Notes: generated by a model not told the origin, from the letters alone. DNA of 64,000 bases from Sutcliffiella sp. FSL R7-0096 (GCF_038595065.1 NZ_CP152003.1:2584001-2648000); one strand, 5' to 3'. Positions 1-8,485 are shown, counted from the stretch's first letter. A program made the numbers and translations.

Positions 1-433
1 TAATTACATCGTTAAAAGTGAAAGTATCATATTGATGCCCATTCTCCACCCCTATTTTACTGGCGGATATAAAAGAGGCTTCCCCCTCAATGACCTCGAT
101 TTTATTTGCTTTACACAATGCCACAACCCCTTGAAGCAGTTGCTCGACTACCTTTTGTTTGTGTTCCTGTAACCTTGACAGGTCGAATGTAACTCCGCTA
201 GTATCCAGTCCGAGCTGCTGAAAAGGTTTCATCCGTTGGAAAGACTGGGCTGCTGCAGTATGTACTTTTGATGGAATGCATCCTTCATTTAAGCAGACGC
301 CGCCAAGCTTGTTTTTCTCAATGATGGTAACCTGTCGGCCCAACTGAGCCGCTCTAATTGCAGCGTGATAACCACCCGGTCCGCCGCCGATCACCATTAC
401 ATCCCGTTCTTGAGTAAGTTCGCCTACAACCAT
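1..433 (-). CDS. lpdA: Dihydrolipoyl dehydrogenase (E3), N-terminal part, cut by window edge
   Basis: FAD/NAD-dependent E3 of a 2-oxoacid dehydrogenase complex; it reoxidises dihydrolipoyl groups on E2. About 144 N-terminal residues are visible. They contain the FAD dinucleotide-binding motif VIGGGPGGYHAA (about residues 14-25) and the redox disulfide motif GGVCLNEGCIPSK (about residues 46-58). The ATG at 431-433 directly abuts the TAA of the upstream E2 gene, so this is the last visible gene of the thioesterase-PheDH-E1-E2-E3 operon. The remainder lies left of position 1. The family call is certain; that it serves a phenylpyruvate complex is inferred from the neighbours. Confidence 0.95.
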   Translation of the reverse strand, partial: MVVGELTQERDVMVIGGGPGGYHAAIRAAQLGRQVTIIEKNKLGGVCLNEGCIPSKVHTAAAQSFQRMKPFQQLGLDTSGVTFDLSRLQEHKQKVVEQLLQGVVALCKANKIEVIEGEASFISASKIGVENGHQYDTFTFNDVI

Positions 434-1687
434 TTAAACCAGCTCCAGCATCAATAATTTTGGTTCTTCTAAAAGTTGAGTCAGCCGGTTGGTAAAAGCG
501 ACTGCTGTAGCTCCATCTGCCACACGATGATCGAATGACATGGAAATGTTCATGATGGACCTTATAACAATCTCTTCCTGCTCATTTACAACCGGACGCT
601 TTTTGGTTTTATGAAATGAAATCAAGCCTACTTCCGGCTGATTAATAATCGGTGTAGCGCCAATACTTCCTCCTAGAGGACCAACATTACTGATGGTGAA
701 ACTACCTCCGGTCAATTCCTTCATGGAAAGCTTATTGTCCTGGGCCTTTTTGGTTAATTCTTTTAAATTGGCATGGATTTCTTTTAATGACTTCTTTTCC
801 ACATTACGAATCACAGGTACAATCAAACCGTCTTCTGTATCTGTGGCGATTCCAATATGATGTTCCTTTAGCAGCTCTATCGTCTCTTCCTCTTCATTCA
901 ATCTTGCATTAAAGATTGGATAATCTTTAAGGGCGATAGAGATTGCTTTTAAGAATAAAGCGGTTGCTGAGATGCTTTGATTGCTTTTCTTCCAAGTTTC
1001 CCTGAGTTCTAATATGTTTGTCACATCTACTTCTTCAAAATGAGTGCAATGCGGGATTGTAAGCAAGGACTGTGACATTTTTTTGCCTATTTGTTTTCTG
1101 CGCCCTCTGTATGGAATGATTGTAGAATGTTCTTGCTGGTTATTAGATTCTGTTTTTGTTTTAACTTGTTGAACTTCCTCTTCTTTCACTTCCACTTTAG
1201 GGGCAGGCTGCTCTTTACTTTCTATAAATCTATAAACATCTTCATCTGTAATTCTACCAGCAGGACCGGTTCCTTCAATCTGTTCAATATCAATCCCTGC
1301 GTCCCTCGCAATCTTTCTTGTATAAGGGGCAGCCATGATTCTAAATGAATGTAACTTTGTTGGAGGTTGATGCTTTCTTGTTGTTTCGGTAGCTTTTGTG
1401 GCAGTGTTTGTATGGGCTGAGTTGGGAGGAGTGATTGATTCCTTCCCTGCTGATTCAGCTTCTAATATAAGTAAGGTCGTACCAACTGGAATGGTTTCCC
1501 CTTCTTTAACCAATATTTCTTTAATTACACCAGCAAGTGGCGCAGGTATTTCCGCAGTCATTTTATCTGTCTGCACCTCAACTAAAGGCTCATCAGGCTT
1601 CACTTTATCTCCTTTTTTAACAAAGAAAGATAAAATATCAGCCTGTGTCATACCTTCCCCAATATCATGAAGTTTGACCTCGATCAT
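434..1687 (-). CDS. 2-oxoacid dehydrogenase complex E2 (dihydrolipoyl acyltransferase)
   Basis: About 417-residue acyltransferase core of a 2-oxoacid dehydrogenase complex. Domain order: one lipoyl domain (residues 1-76, lipoyl-lysine about residue 42 in TDKMTAE); an Ala/Thr/Pro-rich linker; a peripheral subunit-binding domain (AAPYTRKIARDAGI...GPAGRITDEDV); then the catalytic domain ending with the HRVADG active-site motif. The ATG at 1687 is chosen because AAAGGGGG lies upstream at normal spacing; a GTG at 1705 would overlap the E1beta stop but has no ribosome binding site. Sequence alone does not separate branched-chain, pyruvate and aryl-pyruvate E2s. Placement in a PheDH operon suggests phenylacetyl transfer to CoA. 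Confidence 0.93.
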   Translation of the reverse strand: MIEVKLHDIGEGMTQADILSFFVKKGDKVKPDEPLVEVQTDKMTAEIPAPLAGVIKEILVKEGETIPVGTTLLILEAESAGKESITPPNSAHTNTATKATETTRKHQPPTKLHSFRIMAAPYTRKIARDAGIDIEQIEGTGPAGRITDEDVYRFIESKEQPAPKVEVKEEEVQQVKTKTESNNQQEHSTIIPYRGRRKQIGKKMSQSLLTIPHCTHFEEVDVTNILELRETWKKSNQSISATALFLKAISIALKDYPIFNARLNEEEETIELLKEHHIGIATDTEDGLIVPVIRNVEKKSLKEIHANLKELTKKAQDNKLSMKELTGGSFTISNVGPLGGSIGATPIINQPEVGLISFHKTKKRPVVNEQEEIVIRSIMNISMSFDHRVADGATAVAFTNRLTQLLEEPKLLMLELV

Positions 1688-1704
1688 ATGTGAACCCCCT
1701 TTCA

Positions 1705-2700
1705 CTAAAACTTCATCACTTTATTTACTGCCGCAACTACCCTGTCAGCAGTTGGCAGATAGTAGTCTTCAAACCCGAAATATGGGACAGGAACGTCAAA
1801 TCCTGTCACTCGTTCCACAGGCGCTCTTTGATAAAGAAACGATGTTTCATTGATGATGGCAAGCACATCACCACTTACACTTGTTGCCGCATGGGCTTCA
1901 TGCACAATAACCGTTCTCCCCGTTTTTTGAACCGAATCTGCAATGATATCTTTATCAATCGGGTAGAGACTTCGTAGGTCGATCACTTCGCAACTTACAC
2001 CCTCAGATTCTAGTTTTTTTGCAGATTGTAGGGCTACAGGAACCATCGCTCCCCACGCGATAATGGTCACATCCTCACCTTCTCTACATATCTTTCCTTT
2101 TCCGATCTCAACTGTATATTTTCCTTCAGGCACATCCTCCCTGACAGAACGATAACAACGCATCGGCTCCAAAAATAGTACAGGATCTGGATCCTCGATT
2201 GCAGCAATCAATAATCCTTTGGCGTCATATGGGTTAGACGGGCAAACCACTTTGATTCCCGGCATATGCGTAAATATTGCCTCTGTACTGTCTGAATGGA
2301 TTTCAGGCGCCCTCACTCCTGCCCCATATGGTGCACGGATGACCATAGGGACGGTATAATGCCCCATTGTTCTTGCCCTGATTCTTGATGCATGCGTCAT
2401 GATTTGTTCGTATGCAGGATAAATAAATCCAAGGAATTGTATCTCTGTAACCGGACGGAAACCATTTATCGCCATACCAATTGCAGCTCCAATGAAACCT
2501 GCTTCACTTAACGGGGTATCTATGACACGGTCTTCGCCGTATTTTTGTTGCAGGCCTTCTGTTGCCCGGAAAACACCGCCGTTTACCCCAATGTCTTCGC
2601 CCATTAGAAGGACATGTTCGTCTTCTCGGAGCATAGTATCCAGTCCATCCGTGATCGCTTGAACCATTGTCATTGTTTTCGTTTTCAATGCCGTTTCCAC
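1705..2700 (-). CDS. 2-oxoacid dehydrogenase E1 component, beta subunit
   Basis: 331-residue transketolase-like beta subunit of a thiamine-diphosphate dependent 2-oxoacid decarboxylase. It has the characteristic GEDIGVNGGVFRAT and DTPLSEAGFIGAAIG segments, the GAGVRAPEIHS segment and a conserved C-terminal transketolase domain (VIDLRSLYPID). The start is GTG at 2700, overlapping the E1alpha stop (TAGTG) and preceded by GAGGTG, which indicates translational coupling. It forms the alpha2beta2 E1 heterotetramer with the gene just upstream. The substrate is inferred as phenylpyruvate from operon context; a branched-chain 2-oxoacid is the alternative. Confidence 0.93.
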   Translation of the reverse strand: METALKTKTMTMVQAITDGLDTMLREDEHVLLMGEDIGVNGGVFRATEGLQQKYGEDRVIDTPLSEAGFIGAAIGMAINGFRPVTEIQFLGFIYPAYEQIMTHASRIRARTMGHYTVPMVIRAPYGAGVRAPEIHSDSTEAIFTHMPGIKVVCPSNPYDAKGLLIAAIEDPDPVLFLEPMRCYRSVREDVPEGKYTVEIGKGKICREGEDVTIIAWGAMVPVALQSAKKLESEGVSCEVIDLRSLYPIDKDIIADSVQKTGRTVIVHEAHAATSVSGDVLAIINETSFLYQRAPVERVTGFDVPVPYFGFEDYYLPTADRVVAAVNKVMKF

Positions 2701-3767
2701 TATGCTTCACCTCTCATCAGTTGAAGAAGTTCCTTTTTCTGTTGCTCAATTCCCCATGTCGGCTTTTCAAATACGTAGTCGAACATATCAGCAGGGTCTG
2801 CCTTTGGAAAATTCTCCATTTCTTCTATTGCAGTATCGACTTCTTGAGATAGCTCCACTAACATTGATTCTTTCCAGTCTTCTGTAAACCAGCCTTGATT
2901 TTTCATAAAGCGCTCCAAGCGAAGGATCGGGTCATTCTCGCGTCTTTTCTCATTTTCAGATTGGTCTCGATATTTGGTTGGATCATCCGCAGTGGTGTGG
3001 GCGCCATATCTCCAGGTTACAGCTTCAATTAAAGTTGGCCCCTCCCCGTTTCTTGCTTTTTCTAATGAATCCAACGTATGAAAATAAACGGCAAAAACAT
3101 CATTTCCGTCAATACGGACGCTTCTCATATCATAAGCGAGGGCTTTCTGAGCAATTGTTTCCGTATTCATTTGTTTGGATAGGGGTACGGATATGGCAAA
3201 ATGGTTGTTCTGATTAAAAAACACAACCGGCGCCTTCAGAACACTTGCAAAGTTTAACCCTTCATGAAAATCCCCTTCAGATGTTGCTCCATCCCCAAAA
3301 TAAACAATACTAGCATTTTTAGTGCCTTTTCTTTTCTCTGCATAGGCTGCGCCTACAGCATGTGGCAGTTGAGTTGCAATAGGAATACCCGGCGGAAATA
3401 CTTTCTTTCCATTAGCCGGAATACACCCTTCATTTCTCCCGTTCCAAAAAAGAAGGATGTTGCGAAGGGAGTGACCGAACGTCATGGTTGCCCCGTGGTC
3501 CCTATAAGAAGGAAACAACCAGTCATCTTCATTTAGAGCCAACGCACTACCGACTTGTGAAGCTTCTTGACCCTCATAAGGTGCATATGTCCCGATACGT
3601 CCTTGGCGTTGAAGACTTATACACTTTTTGTCAAAGGTGCGAATTCTAAGTAAATGTCTATACATGGACTTAGCCAAATCTTCCGTGATTCCTTCTTCAT
3701 ACGTTTTATCAAGGATATTGCCCTGATTATCGATTATCTGAATGATAGGAAATTGATCTTTCAACAT
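2700..3767 (-). CDS. 2-oxoacid dehydrogenase E1 component, alpha subunit
   Basis: Thiamine-diphosphate binding alpha subunit, 355 residues from the ATG at 3767, which has AGGAGG directly upstream. An in-frame extension to 3863 would run into the PheDH gene and is rejected. The ThDP/Mg motif GDGATSEGDFHEGLNFA...NNHFA is clear, as is the YGAHTTADDPTKYR phosphorylation-loop region typical of E1alpha. It follows PheDH by 13 bp and is coupled to E1beta by stop/start overlap. It catalyses decarboxylation of a 2-oxoacid and reductive acylation of the E2 lipoyl group. Confidence 0.93.
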   Translation of the reverse strand: MLKDQFPIIQIIDNQGNILDKTYEEGITEDLAKSMYRHLLRIRTFDKKCISLQRQGRIGTYAPYEGQEASQVGSALALNEDDWLFPSYRDHGATMTFGHSLRNILLFWNGRNEGCIPANGKKVFPPGIPIATQLPHAVGAAYAEKRKGTKNASIVYFGDGATSEGDFHEGLNFASVLKAPVVFFNQNNHFAISVPLSKQMNTETIAQKALAYDMRSVRIDGNDVFAVYFHTLDSLEKARNGEGPTLIEAVTWRYGAHTTADDPTKYRDQSENEKRRENDPILRLERFMKNQGWFTEDWKESMLVELSQEVDTAIEEMENFPKADPADMFDYVFEKPTWGIEQQKKELLQLMRGEA

Positions 3768-3780
3768 ATTTCCTCCTCTA

Positions 3781-4887
3781 TTAAACTCGTACAGACCATT
3801 TTGGTCGTTTGGAATGTGTAAAGAAGCTATTTCTTCTACTTCGGTCCACCAATCTTTGCTCACAGAAATTATTGGCCGCTTCCACTGTGGTGATATTCAT
3901 TTTCTCCGCTTCCTTATAAACATCCATCAAAGAATTGTAGATGGCCATCGTTTTGCGAAGTACCCGCTCTTTGTTTGGTTCATAAAGTTCATCAGCCACT
4001 TGAATCAGTCCACCTGCGTTGACGATATAGTCTGGAGCATAGAGAATTCCTTTTTCTTGAAGCATGGCACAATGATGATTTTCTATCAGCTGATTATTTG
4101 CTGAACCTACAACCGCTTTTACCTTCAGTTGTTCCACGGTTTGATCATTGATTATTCCTCCAAGTGCACAAGGTACAAATACATCCGCATCCACAGAATA
4201 GATTTCATCCCCACCTACCACTTTAATGCCTGCTCCTATTTCCTTAGCTTTCGCTACAAGTTGATTGATGGCAAATTCATTAATATCCGATACATATATG
4301 TCAGCACCGGCATTCATCAATTGTTCTGCCACTTTTGCCCCAACTTTTCCAAGCCCTTGGATTGCATAACTTTTTCCATATAAATTCTTAGAGCCCCAAA
4401 GGGTAAGGTTCGTTGCTTCAATTCCGTAGATGACCCCTTGTGCTGTTGGAACGGAAGAATCTCCGCTTCCACCATAAACCTCATCTACTCCGACGATACA
4501 GTTCGTTTCTTTTAAGGCATGCACAAAGTCCTCAGGAGATGTCCCCATATCTGTTCCAGTGTAAAACCTACCATTCAATGATTCTACAAACTGACCGAAG
4601 GCGCGGAATAGCTCCGGTGTTTTATCTTTGTTCGGGTCGCCGATGATTACCGCCTTCCCGCCACCGAAATCCACATCCGCCGCTGCACATTTATATGTCA
4701 TCCCTTTTGAAAGGCGAAGAACATCATATAGTGCTGCGTCGACAGTTTGATAAGGCTGCATACGGCATCCACCCAGAGCAGGACCCAATGTTGTGTTATG
4801 TATGGCAATAATGGCCCTTAACCCAGTATCCGGATCGTTACAAAAAACTACTTGTTGATGTTGTTGAATCTTATCGAACATTTCCAT
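3781..4887 (-). CDS. pdh: Phenylalanine dehydrogenase (NAD-dependent)
   Basis: Oxidatively deaminates L-phenylalanine to phenylpyruvate. It belongs to the Glu/Leu/Phe/Val dehydrogenase family, about 368 residues. Lys about 66 and 78 (GGGK), the NAD-binding GLGKVG and the ANNQL segment are present. Two features point to Phe rather than Leu specificity: the pocket motif YTGTDMGT (leucine enzymes carry Ala there) and [13 protein letters not shown] (leucine enzymes carry Val in place of the Leu). The tail [14 protein letters not shown] also resembles the Bacillus/Lysinibacillus PheDH tail. The start MEMF matches the family N-terminus; ATG 4881, with GGGGG at better spacing, is the alternative. 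A CcpA-type site overlaps 4903-4916. Confidence 0.9.
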   Translation of the reverse strand: MEMFDKIQQHQQVVFCNDPDTGLRAIIAIHNTTLGPALGGCRMQPYQTVDAALYDVLRLSKGMTYKCAAADVDFGGGKAVIIGDPNKDKTPELFRAFGQFVESLNGRFYTGTDMGTSPEDFVHALKETNCIVGVDEVYGGSGDSSVPTAQGVIYGIEATNLTLWGSKNLYGKSYAIQGLGKVGAKVAEQLMNAGADIYVSDINEFAINQLVAKAKEIGAGIKVVGGDEIYSVDADVFVPCALGGIINDQTVEQLKVKAVVGSANNQLIENHHCAMLQEKGILYAPDYIVNAGGLIQVADELYEPNKERVLRKTMAIYNSLMDVYKEAEKMNITTVEAANNFCEQRLVDRSRRNSFFTHSKRPKWSVRV

Positions 4888-4902
4888 TCCCCCAACTTCG
4901 TA

Positions 4903-4916
4903 AGTAAGCGTTTTCA
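4903..4916 (-). promoter_or_regulatory. Candidate cre (CcpA) site in PheDH leader
   Basis: Minus-strand TGAAAACGCTTACT fits the cre consensus TGWAARCGYTWNCW at every position. It lies in the gap between the thioesterase stop and the PheDH start, so CcpA bound here could act as a roadblock to the operon distal to the thioesterase. Pattern match only. Confidence 0.55.
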
Positions 4917-4940
4917 TATTTGTCAAAAGAACCACCCTTT

Positions 4941-5339
4941 TTATCTATTATTCTTGTTACTAATCATCTGTTCAATTTTGCTTTTAGGCAAAATGACTTG
5001 TGTTACTTCCCCTTCACCAACCACTTTTTCTTGTGAGCGCACTAGTACTCTTGTAATGATGAAATTCTTTTTAAAGGAGATCACTGTCGCTTCAAGTGTT
5101 AAAATGGACCCCTCTATTGCCGGAGCCATATGTTTCACTTTCACTTCTGCACCCATCCCTTCTTCCTCTTCGGCAAGAATCCCCAAAATCATTTGCCTAG
5201 AGACCCATTCCATGTGGTAAACCATCGTTGCAGTAGAATAGACAGGATGAACCAGTTTCCCTTCAAACTGTGCAAACATATCTTGTGTAACAGTAATCTG
5301 GATGGAATGCTTTGCACCGACCCTCAAATCCGAATTCAT
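4941..5339 (-). CDS. FlK-like hotdog acyl-CoA thioesterase
   Basis: 132-residue single hotdog-domain protein, first gene of the PheDH/2-oxoacid dehydrogenase operon. It resembles the fluoroacetyl-CoA thioesterase (FlK) group. A Thr-Glu-His set is recognisable: Thr in STATMVYH, Glu in HMEWVSRQ, His in [11 protein letters not shown]. The start at 5339 is supported by GAGGTG 8 bp upstream; a TTG at 5372 would sit inside the promoter/operator. A role in hydrolysing phenylacetyl-CoA or dead-end acyl-CoAs to free CoA is inferred from context; PaaI, the usual thioesterase of this pathway, is not seen. Substrate unknown. Confidence 0.8.
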   Translation of the reverse strand: MNSDLRVGAKHSIQITVTQDMFAQFEGKLVHPVYSTATMVYHMEWVSRQMILGILAEEEEGMGAEVKVKHMAPAIEGSILTLEATVISFKKNFIITRVLVRSQEKVVGEGEVTQVILPKSKIEQMISNKNNR

Positions 5340-5360
5340 CTTTTTCACCTCAAACGTATA

Positions 5361-5406
5361 ACGTTTATTCAACGCTATAATAACATTCCGTTAAATAAAC
5401 AGTCAA
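5361..5406 (-). promoter_or_regulatory. Promoter and palindromic operator of the thioesterase-PheDH operon
   Basis: Minus strand: -35 TTGACT (5401-5406), 17-18 bp spacer, -10 TTATTA/TATTAT (5377-5383), then at once the palindrome GCGTTGAATAAACGT (5361-5375). Near-identical palindromes occupy the same position at the ABC importer and paaA promoters. A second copy (12 of 15 positions) lies at 5388-5402 inside the -35/-10 spacer. This is typical repressor-operator geometry; PaaX is the candidate regulator by proximity. Confidence 0.75.
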
Positions 5407-5440
5407 TAAATTGTAGAAATTTTATAAATAGTCAATAAAA

Positions 5441-5471
5441 AAGAGTAGAACGGAGGGTCCATTCTACTCTT
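5441..5471 (-). terminator. Intrinsic terminator of the ABC importer operon
   Basis: Perfect 10-bp stem (AAGAGTAGAA / TTCTACTCTT) followed on the minus strand by TTTTTTA. It lies downstream of the ABC ATPase gene and just upstream of the thioesterase promoter, insulating the two units. Confidence 0.85.
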
Positions 5472-5487
5472 GGTGTATACCATTAAC

Positions 5488-5618
5488 GGTTGATCTTCGT
5501 TTCAGGCGCTTCACTTTCCTGCTGGCGGTCCGTGAGCCTCCTCGACTTCGTCTGCGGAGTCTCACCTGTCCCTTCTTCCAAGCGGGAGTCTGCGCGCGCC
5601 TTCCACTACGATGAACTA
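5488..5618. repeat. GC-rich Bacillaceae intergenic repeat, copy 1
   Basis: Noncoding GC-rich block starting GGTTGATCTTCG and containing GCTTCACTTTCC, GGCGGTCCGTGAGCCTCCTC and GGGAGTCTG words. It is shared with copies at about 41514, 45997, 51468 and 51579. It lies between the end of the ABC operon and its terminator. Confidence 0.75.
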
Positions 5619-5661
5619 GGTTTCTACCTATAAATCAATGTAACTTCTTTATTTAATCAGT

Positions 5662-6456
5662 TTAGCTTAGTAACGCTCTGTCGTTGGTCATTTGTTGGCC
5701 GCGTATTCGCTGGAATTCGGATAAAAGTCGTTCGATGGTAAGGGTTTTCTTTTCCTCTTCTTCTACTTCGAGAATAATTTGGCCTTTGTCCATCATGATC
5801 AGTCTATTACCTAGATCGAGTGCCTGTTGCATGTTATGGGTCACCATCAATGTGGTTAAGCCTTTATCGGCCACAATCTCTTTGGTGATTTTTGTAATTA
5901 ATTCTGCACGAGATGGATCTAGGGCTGCCGTATGCTCATCCAATAAGAGGATATCCGGTTCGGTAAATGTCGCCATTAATAAGGACAGGGCCTGTCTCTC
6001 TCCTCCGGATAACAAGCCGACTTTTGCAGAAAGCCTGTTCTCAAGGCCAAGGTGAAGTGTTTCGAGCACTTCTTTGAAATAAGTTTTTCTCTTTTTAGTA
6101 ACACCCATTTTCAATGTGCGATTTTTATTACGGGAGTAGGCCATCGCAAGATTCTCTTCAATCGTCATAGTTGGGGCGGTCCCCGCCATTGGATCCTGGA
6201 ACACCCTCCCGATATACCTTGCTCTTCGATGCTCAGCCATATAAGTAACATTTCTACCGTCAATTTCTACTTTCCCCGTATCCGGTGTAAGGACACCTGA
6301 AATCATATTCATCAAGGTGGATTTCCCTGCACCGTTACTTCCGATGATGGTGACAAAATCCCCTTTTTTCATAGAAAGGTTTATTGTATCTAGTGCATTC
6401 TTTTCATCTAGAGTGCCTTCATTAAATACCTTGTTAATCTGAGTTAAGTGTAGCAC
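5662..6456 (-). CDS. ABC importer ATPase, aromatic amino acid (TrpXYZ) type
   Basis: About 264-residue cytoplasmic ATPase energising import. Walker A GSNGAGKS, signature LLSGGERQAL and Walker B DILLLDEHTAALD are all present; the HTAALD form is typical of the COG1101 ATPases paired with TrpX-like binding proteins. The GTG at 6456 is chosen for its AAAGGGGGAGC ribosome binding site; it overlaps the permease end by 23 bp, implying coupling. Third gene of a binding protein-permease-ATPase operon. Phenylalanine or another aromatic compound is the likely cargo, from family knowledge and the shared operator. Confidence 0.85.
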   Translation of the reverse strand: MLHLTQINKVFNEGTLDEKNALDTINLSMKKGDFVTIIGSNGAGKSTLMNMISGVLTPDTGKVEIDGRNVTYMAEHRRARYIGRVFQDPMAGTAPTMTIEENLAMAYSRNKNRTLKMGVTKKRKTYFKEVLETLHLGLENRLSAKVGLLSGGERQALSLLMATFTEPDILLLDEHTAALDPSRAELITKITKEIVADKGLTTLMVTHNMQQALDLGNRLIMMDKGQIILEVEEEEKKTLTIERLLSEFQRIRGQQMTNDRALLS

Positions 6457-7456
6457 GTTGCTCCCCCTTTCCATTCGCGGCACCAAGAGATTGGAGCTTT
6501 AACATCTTCTGCTTTTTCCGCTTTCTCTCTTTATAGCTCTCAATGAATCTAGGGGTTATAAGTGCTAAAATAACAATGGTAGCTGTAATGGCCTTTAAAT
6601 CACCTGTTTCCAAGAAATCTACCCTTAGTGCCAAGGTGACTACTATCCTGTAGATGATCGCCCCACCTATAACTGCAAAGGTTGTCCATGCAATGGTTCT
6701 AGTGCCGAAGATGGCTTCCCCGATGATGACAGATGCCAATCCGATGATGATCATTCCGATTCCCATACCAACATCTGCATAACCGCCGTGTTGTGCAATC
6801 AGTGCACCTGAAAATGCAACCATCGCATTAGAAATGCCCAATCCCACTATGACTAGTCCGCTTGTATTGGCGGACAAGCTGCGAATCATTCGTTTATTGT
6901 CACCAGTAGCCCGGATTGCCAACCCTATCTCGGTTTTCAAGAAAAGGTCCGTTAAGATTTTGATGGCAAACGTGACAAGGAGCATGATGATAATAATCGC
7001 CCAAGTCCGTGGTACGAAAGCTCCTAAGCCGATAGATGAAAAGATATTATTCAAAAACGGATCGATTCCCATATCATTCCACCAGGAGCGAACATTTTTA
7101 AAAAACGTATCGCTGTTCATTAGGGGAACGTTCGATCTGCCCATTATCCGTAAATTGATGGAATACAGGGCAATCATCATCAAAATACCAGATAGCAAAG
7201 GATTGATTTTACCGAAAGTATGTAATGATCCGGTTATGCAACCTGCAATGAAACCGGCTACCATAGCCACCAATGTTGCCGTAACAGGGCTATAGCCACT
7301 TACAATCATAGTCGCAGCTACTGCTGCACCTGTAACAAAACTTCCATCTACCGTCAAATCAGGAAAATCAAGGACCCTAAAGGAAAGATATACCCCCAGG
7401 GCCATGATTGCGTAGATGATTCCCAATTCGACTGAACCAAAAATTGCTGTAATCAC
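6434..7456 (-). CDS. ABC importer permease, aromatic amino acid (TrpXYZ) type
   Basis: 340-residue integral membrane permease with about 8-9 hydrophobic segments, of the branched-chain/TrpY-like permease family (COG4120 type). The N-terminus is hydrophobic from residue 1 and the C-terminus is basic (SYKERKRKKQK). A conserved cytoplasmic segment (LKTEIGLAIRATGDN) resembles the EAA-like coupling loop. It lies 30 bp downstream of the binding-protein gene and overlaps the ATPase. It presumably forms a homodimeric channel for the aromatic substrate. Confidence 0.85.
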   Translation of the reverse strand: MITAIFGSVELGIIYAIMALGVYLSFRVLDFPDLTVDGSFVTGAAVAATMIVSGYSPVTATLVAMVAGFIAGCITGSLHTFGKINPLLSGILMMIALYSINLRIMGRSNVPLMNSDTFFKNVRSWWNDMGIDPFLNNIFSSIGLGAFVPRTWAIIIIMLLVTFAIKILTDLFLKTEIGLAIRATGDNKRMIRSLSANTSGLVIVGLGISNAMVAFSGALIAQHGGYADVGMGIGMIIIGLASVIIGEAIFGTRTIAWTTFAVIGGAIIYRIVVTLALRVDFLETGDLKAITATIVILALITPRFIESYKERKRKKQKMLKLQSLGAANGKGEQRATLNSD

Positions 7457-7486
7457 GTAAGAATCATCTCCTTGTTGTCTTATGCA

Positions 7487-8485
7487 TTATTTTTCATCAT
7501 AGAATTCTGCAATTTCCGTCCAAGCGTCCTGTACTTCGACACCTTGTGCTTCTGCAGCATCTGTATTAATGGTCAATTTCAAGTTTTGAGGGTAGGATAC
7601 AGGAATCTCAGAAGCTTTCTTTTCACCTTTTAAGATCTGCACCGCCATCAATCCTGTTTCATATCCAAGATCATAATAATTGAATCCGCTCGCAGCCACG
7701 GCTCCTGCTTCCATGGAGTCAAGATCCCCTGCAAACAATGGAATCTTTTCGTTACTTGCAACCGTAACAAGTGATTGTAAGGCTGATACAACTGTGTTAT
7801 CTGTAGGCATATAGATCGCATCCACTCTACCTATCAATGATTCAGCAGCCTGTTGAACCTCAGCAGAAGTCGACACGGAAGCTTCTACTAGGGAAGCCCC
7901 TTTTCCCTCTACCAGACTCTTAACAGTTTCCACTTGAACAACAGAGTTCTGTTCACCGGTGTTATAGATTACACCAATGTTTTTCGCACCAAGTTCATCC
8001 ACCATAAAGTTGATGGTAGTGGCAATGGCCTCCGGATGTGTATCAGATGTACCGGTAATGTTGTCCCCTGGTTTATCAAAAGATTCTACCAACTCTGCTC
8101 CAACCGGATCGGTAACAGAAGTAAAGATGATAGGTATGTCTTTTGTCGCTTGTAAAGCACTTTGCGCACTTGGAGTGGAATTGGCAAATATCATATCCAC
8201 TTCATCTGCAACAAACTTATCGGCTATTGGCTTATTATTGTTTGGATCTCCTTGTGCATTTTGAACATCGTACTTAACGTTTTCGCCTTCTTTGTAGCCA
8301 TTGTCTTCCAGCGCCTTCTTAAACCCTTCAAATGCAGCATCTAAAGAAGGATGTTCAGCAATTTGAGTCACACCAATTACCACTTGGTCCTTTGCATCTC
8401 CACTTGTTGCATCAGAGCTGCAACCAACCAGCAAGGCAGCACATGCAACACTTGCCAAAATGGATTTCATCTTGATCTTTTTCAT
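7487..8485 (-). CDS. ABC importer substrate-binding lipoprotein, TrpX-like (COG2984)
   Basis: 332-residue lipoprotein: signal peptide with lipobox LLVGC (Cys about residue 22), then a two-lobed periplasmic-binding-protein-like fold. Segments such as PIIFTSVTDPVGAELV and IYMPTDNTVVSAL are typical of the COG2984/TrpX family, whose characterised streptococcal members bind tryptophan and phenylalanine. The ATG follows AAGGGGGAT. The leader carries a sigma-A promoter, the operator shared with the paa and PheDH operons, and a cre site, which suggests it imports phenylalanine or a related aromatic compound. No T-box leader is seen. Confidence 0.88.
   Translation of the reverse strand: MKKIKMKSILASVACAALLVGCSSDATSGDAKDQVVIGVTQIAEHPSLDAAFEGFKKALEDNGYKEGENVKYDVQNAQGDPNNNKPIADKFVADEVDMIFANSTPSAQSALQATKDIPIIFTSVTDPVGAELVESFDKPGDNITGTSDTHPEAIATTINFMVDELGAKNIGVIYNTGEQNSVVQVETVKSLVEGKGASLVEASVSTSAEVQQAAESLIGRVDAIYMPTDNTVVSALQSLVTVASNEKIPLFAGDLDSMEAGAVAASGFNYYDLGYETGLMAVQILKGEKKASEIPVSYPQNLKLTINTDAAEAQGVEVQDAWTEIAEFYDEK

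Noticed and set aside
3781-4935. Leucine dehydrogenase (bcd) as the identity of this gene
   Set aside because: Pocket residues (Gly in YTGTDMGT, Leu in NAGGLIQ) and the [14 protein letters not shown] tail fit phenylalanine dehydrogenase, and the genetic context agrees.
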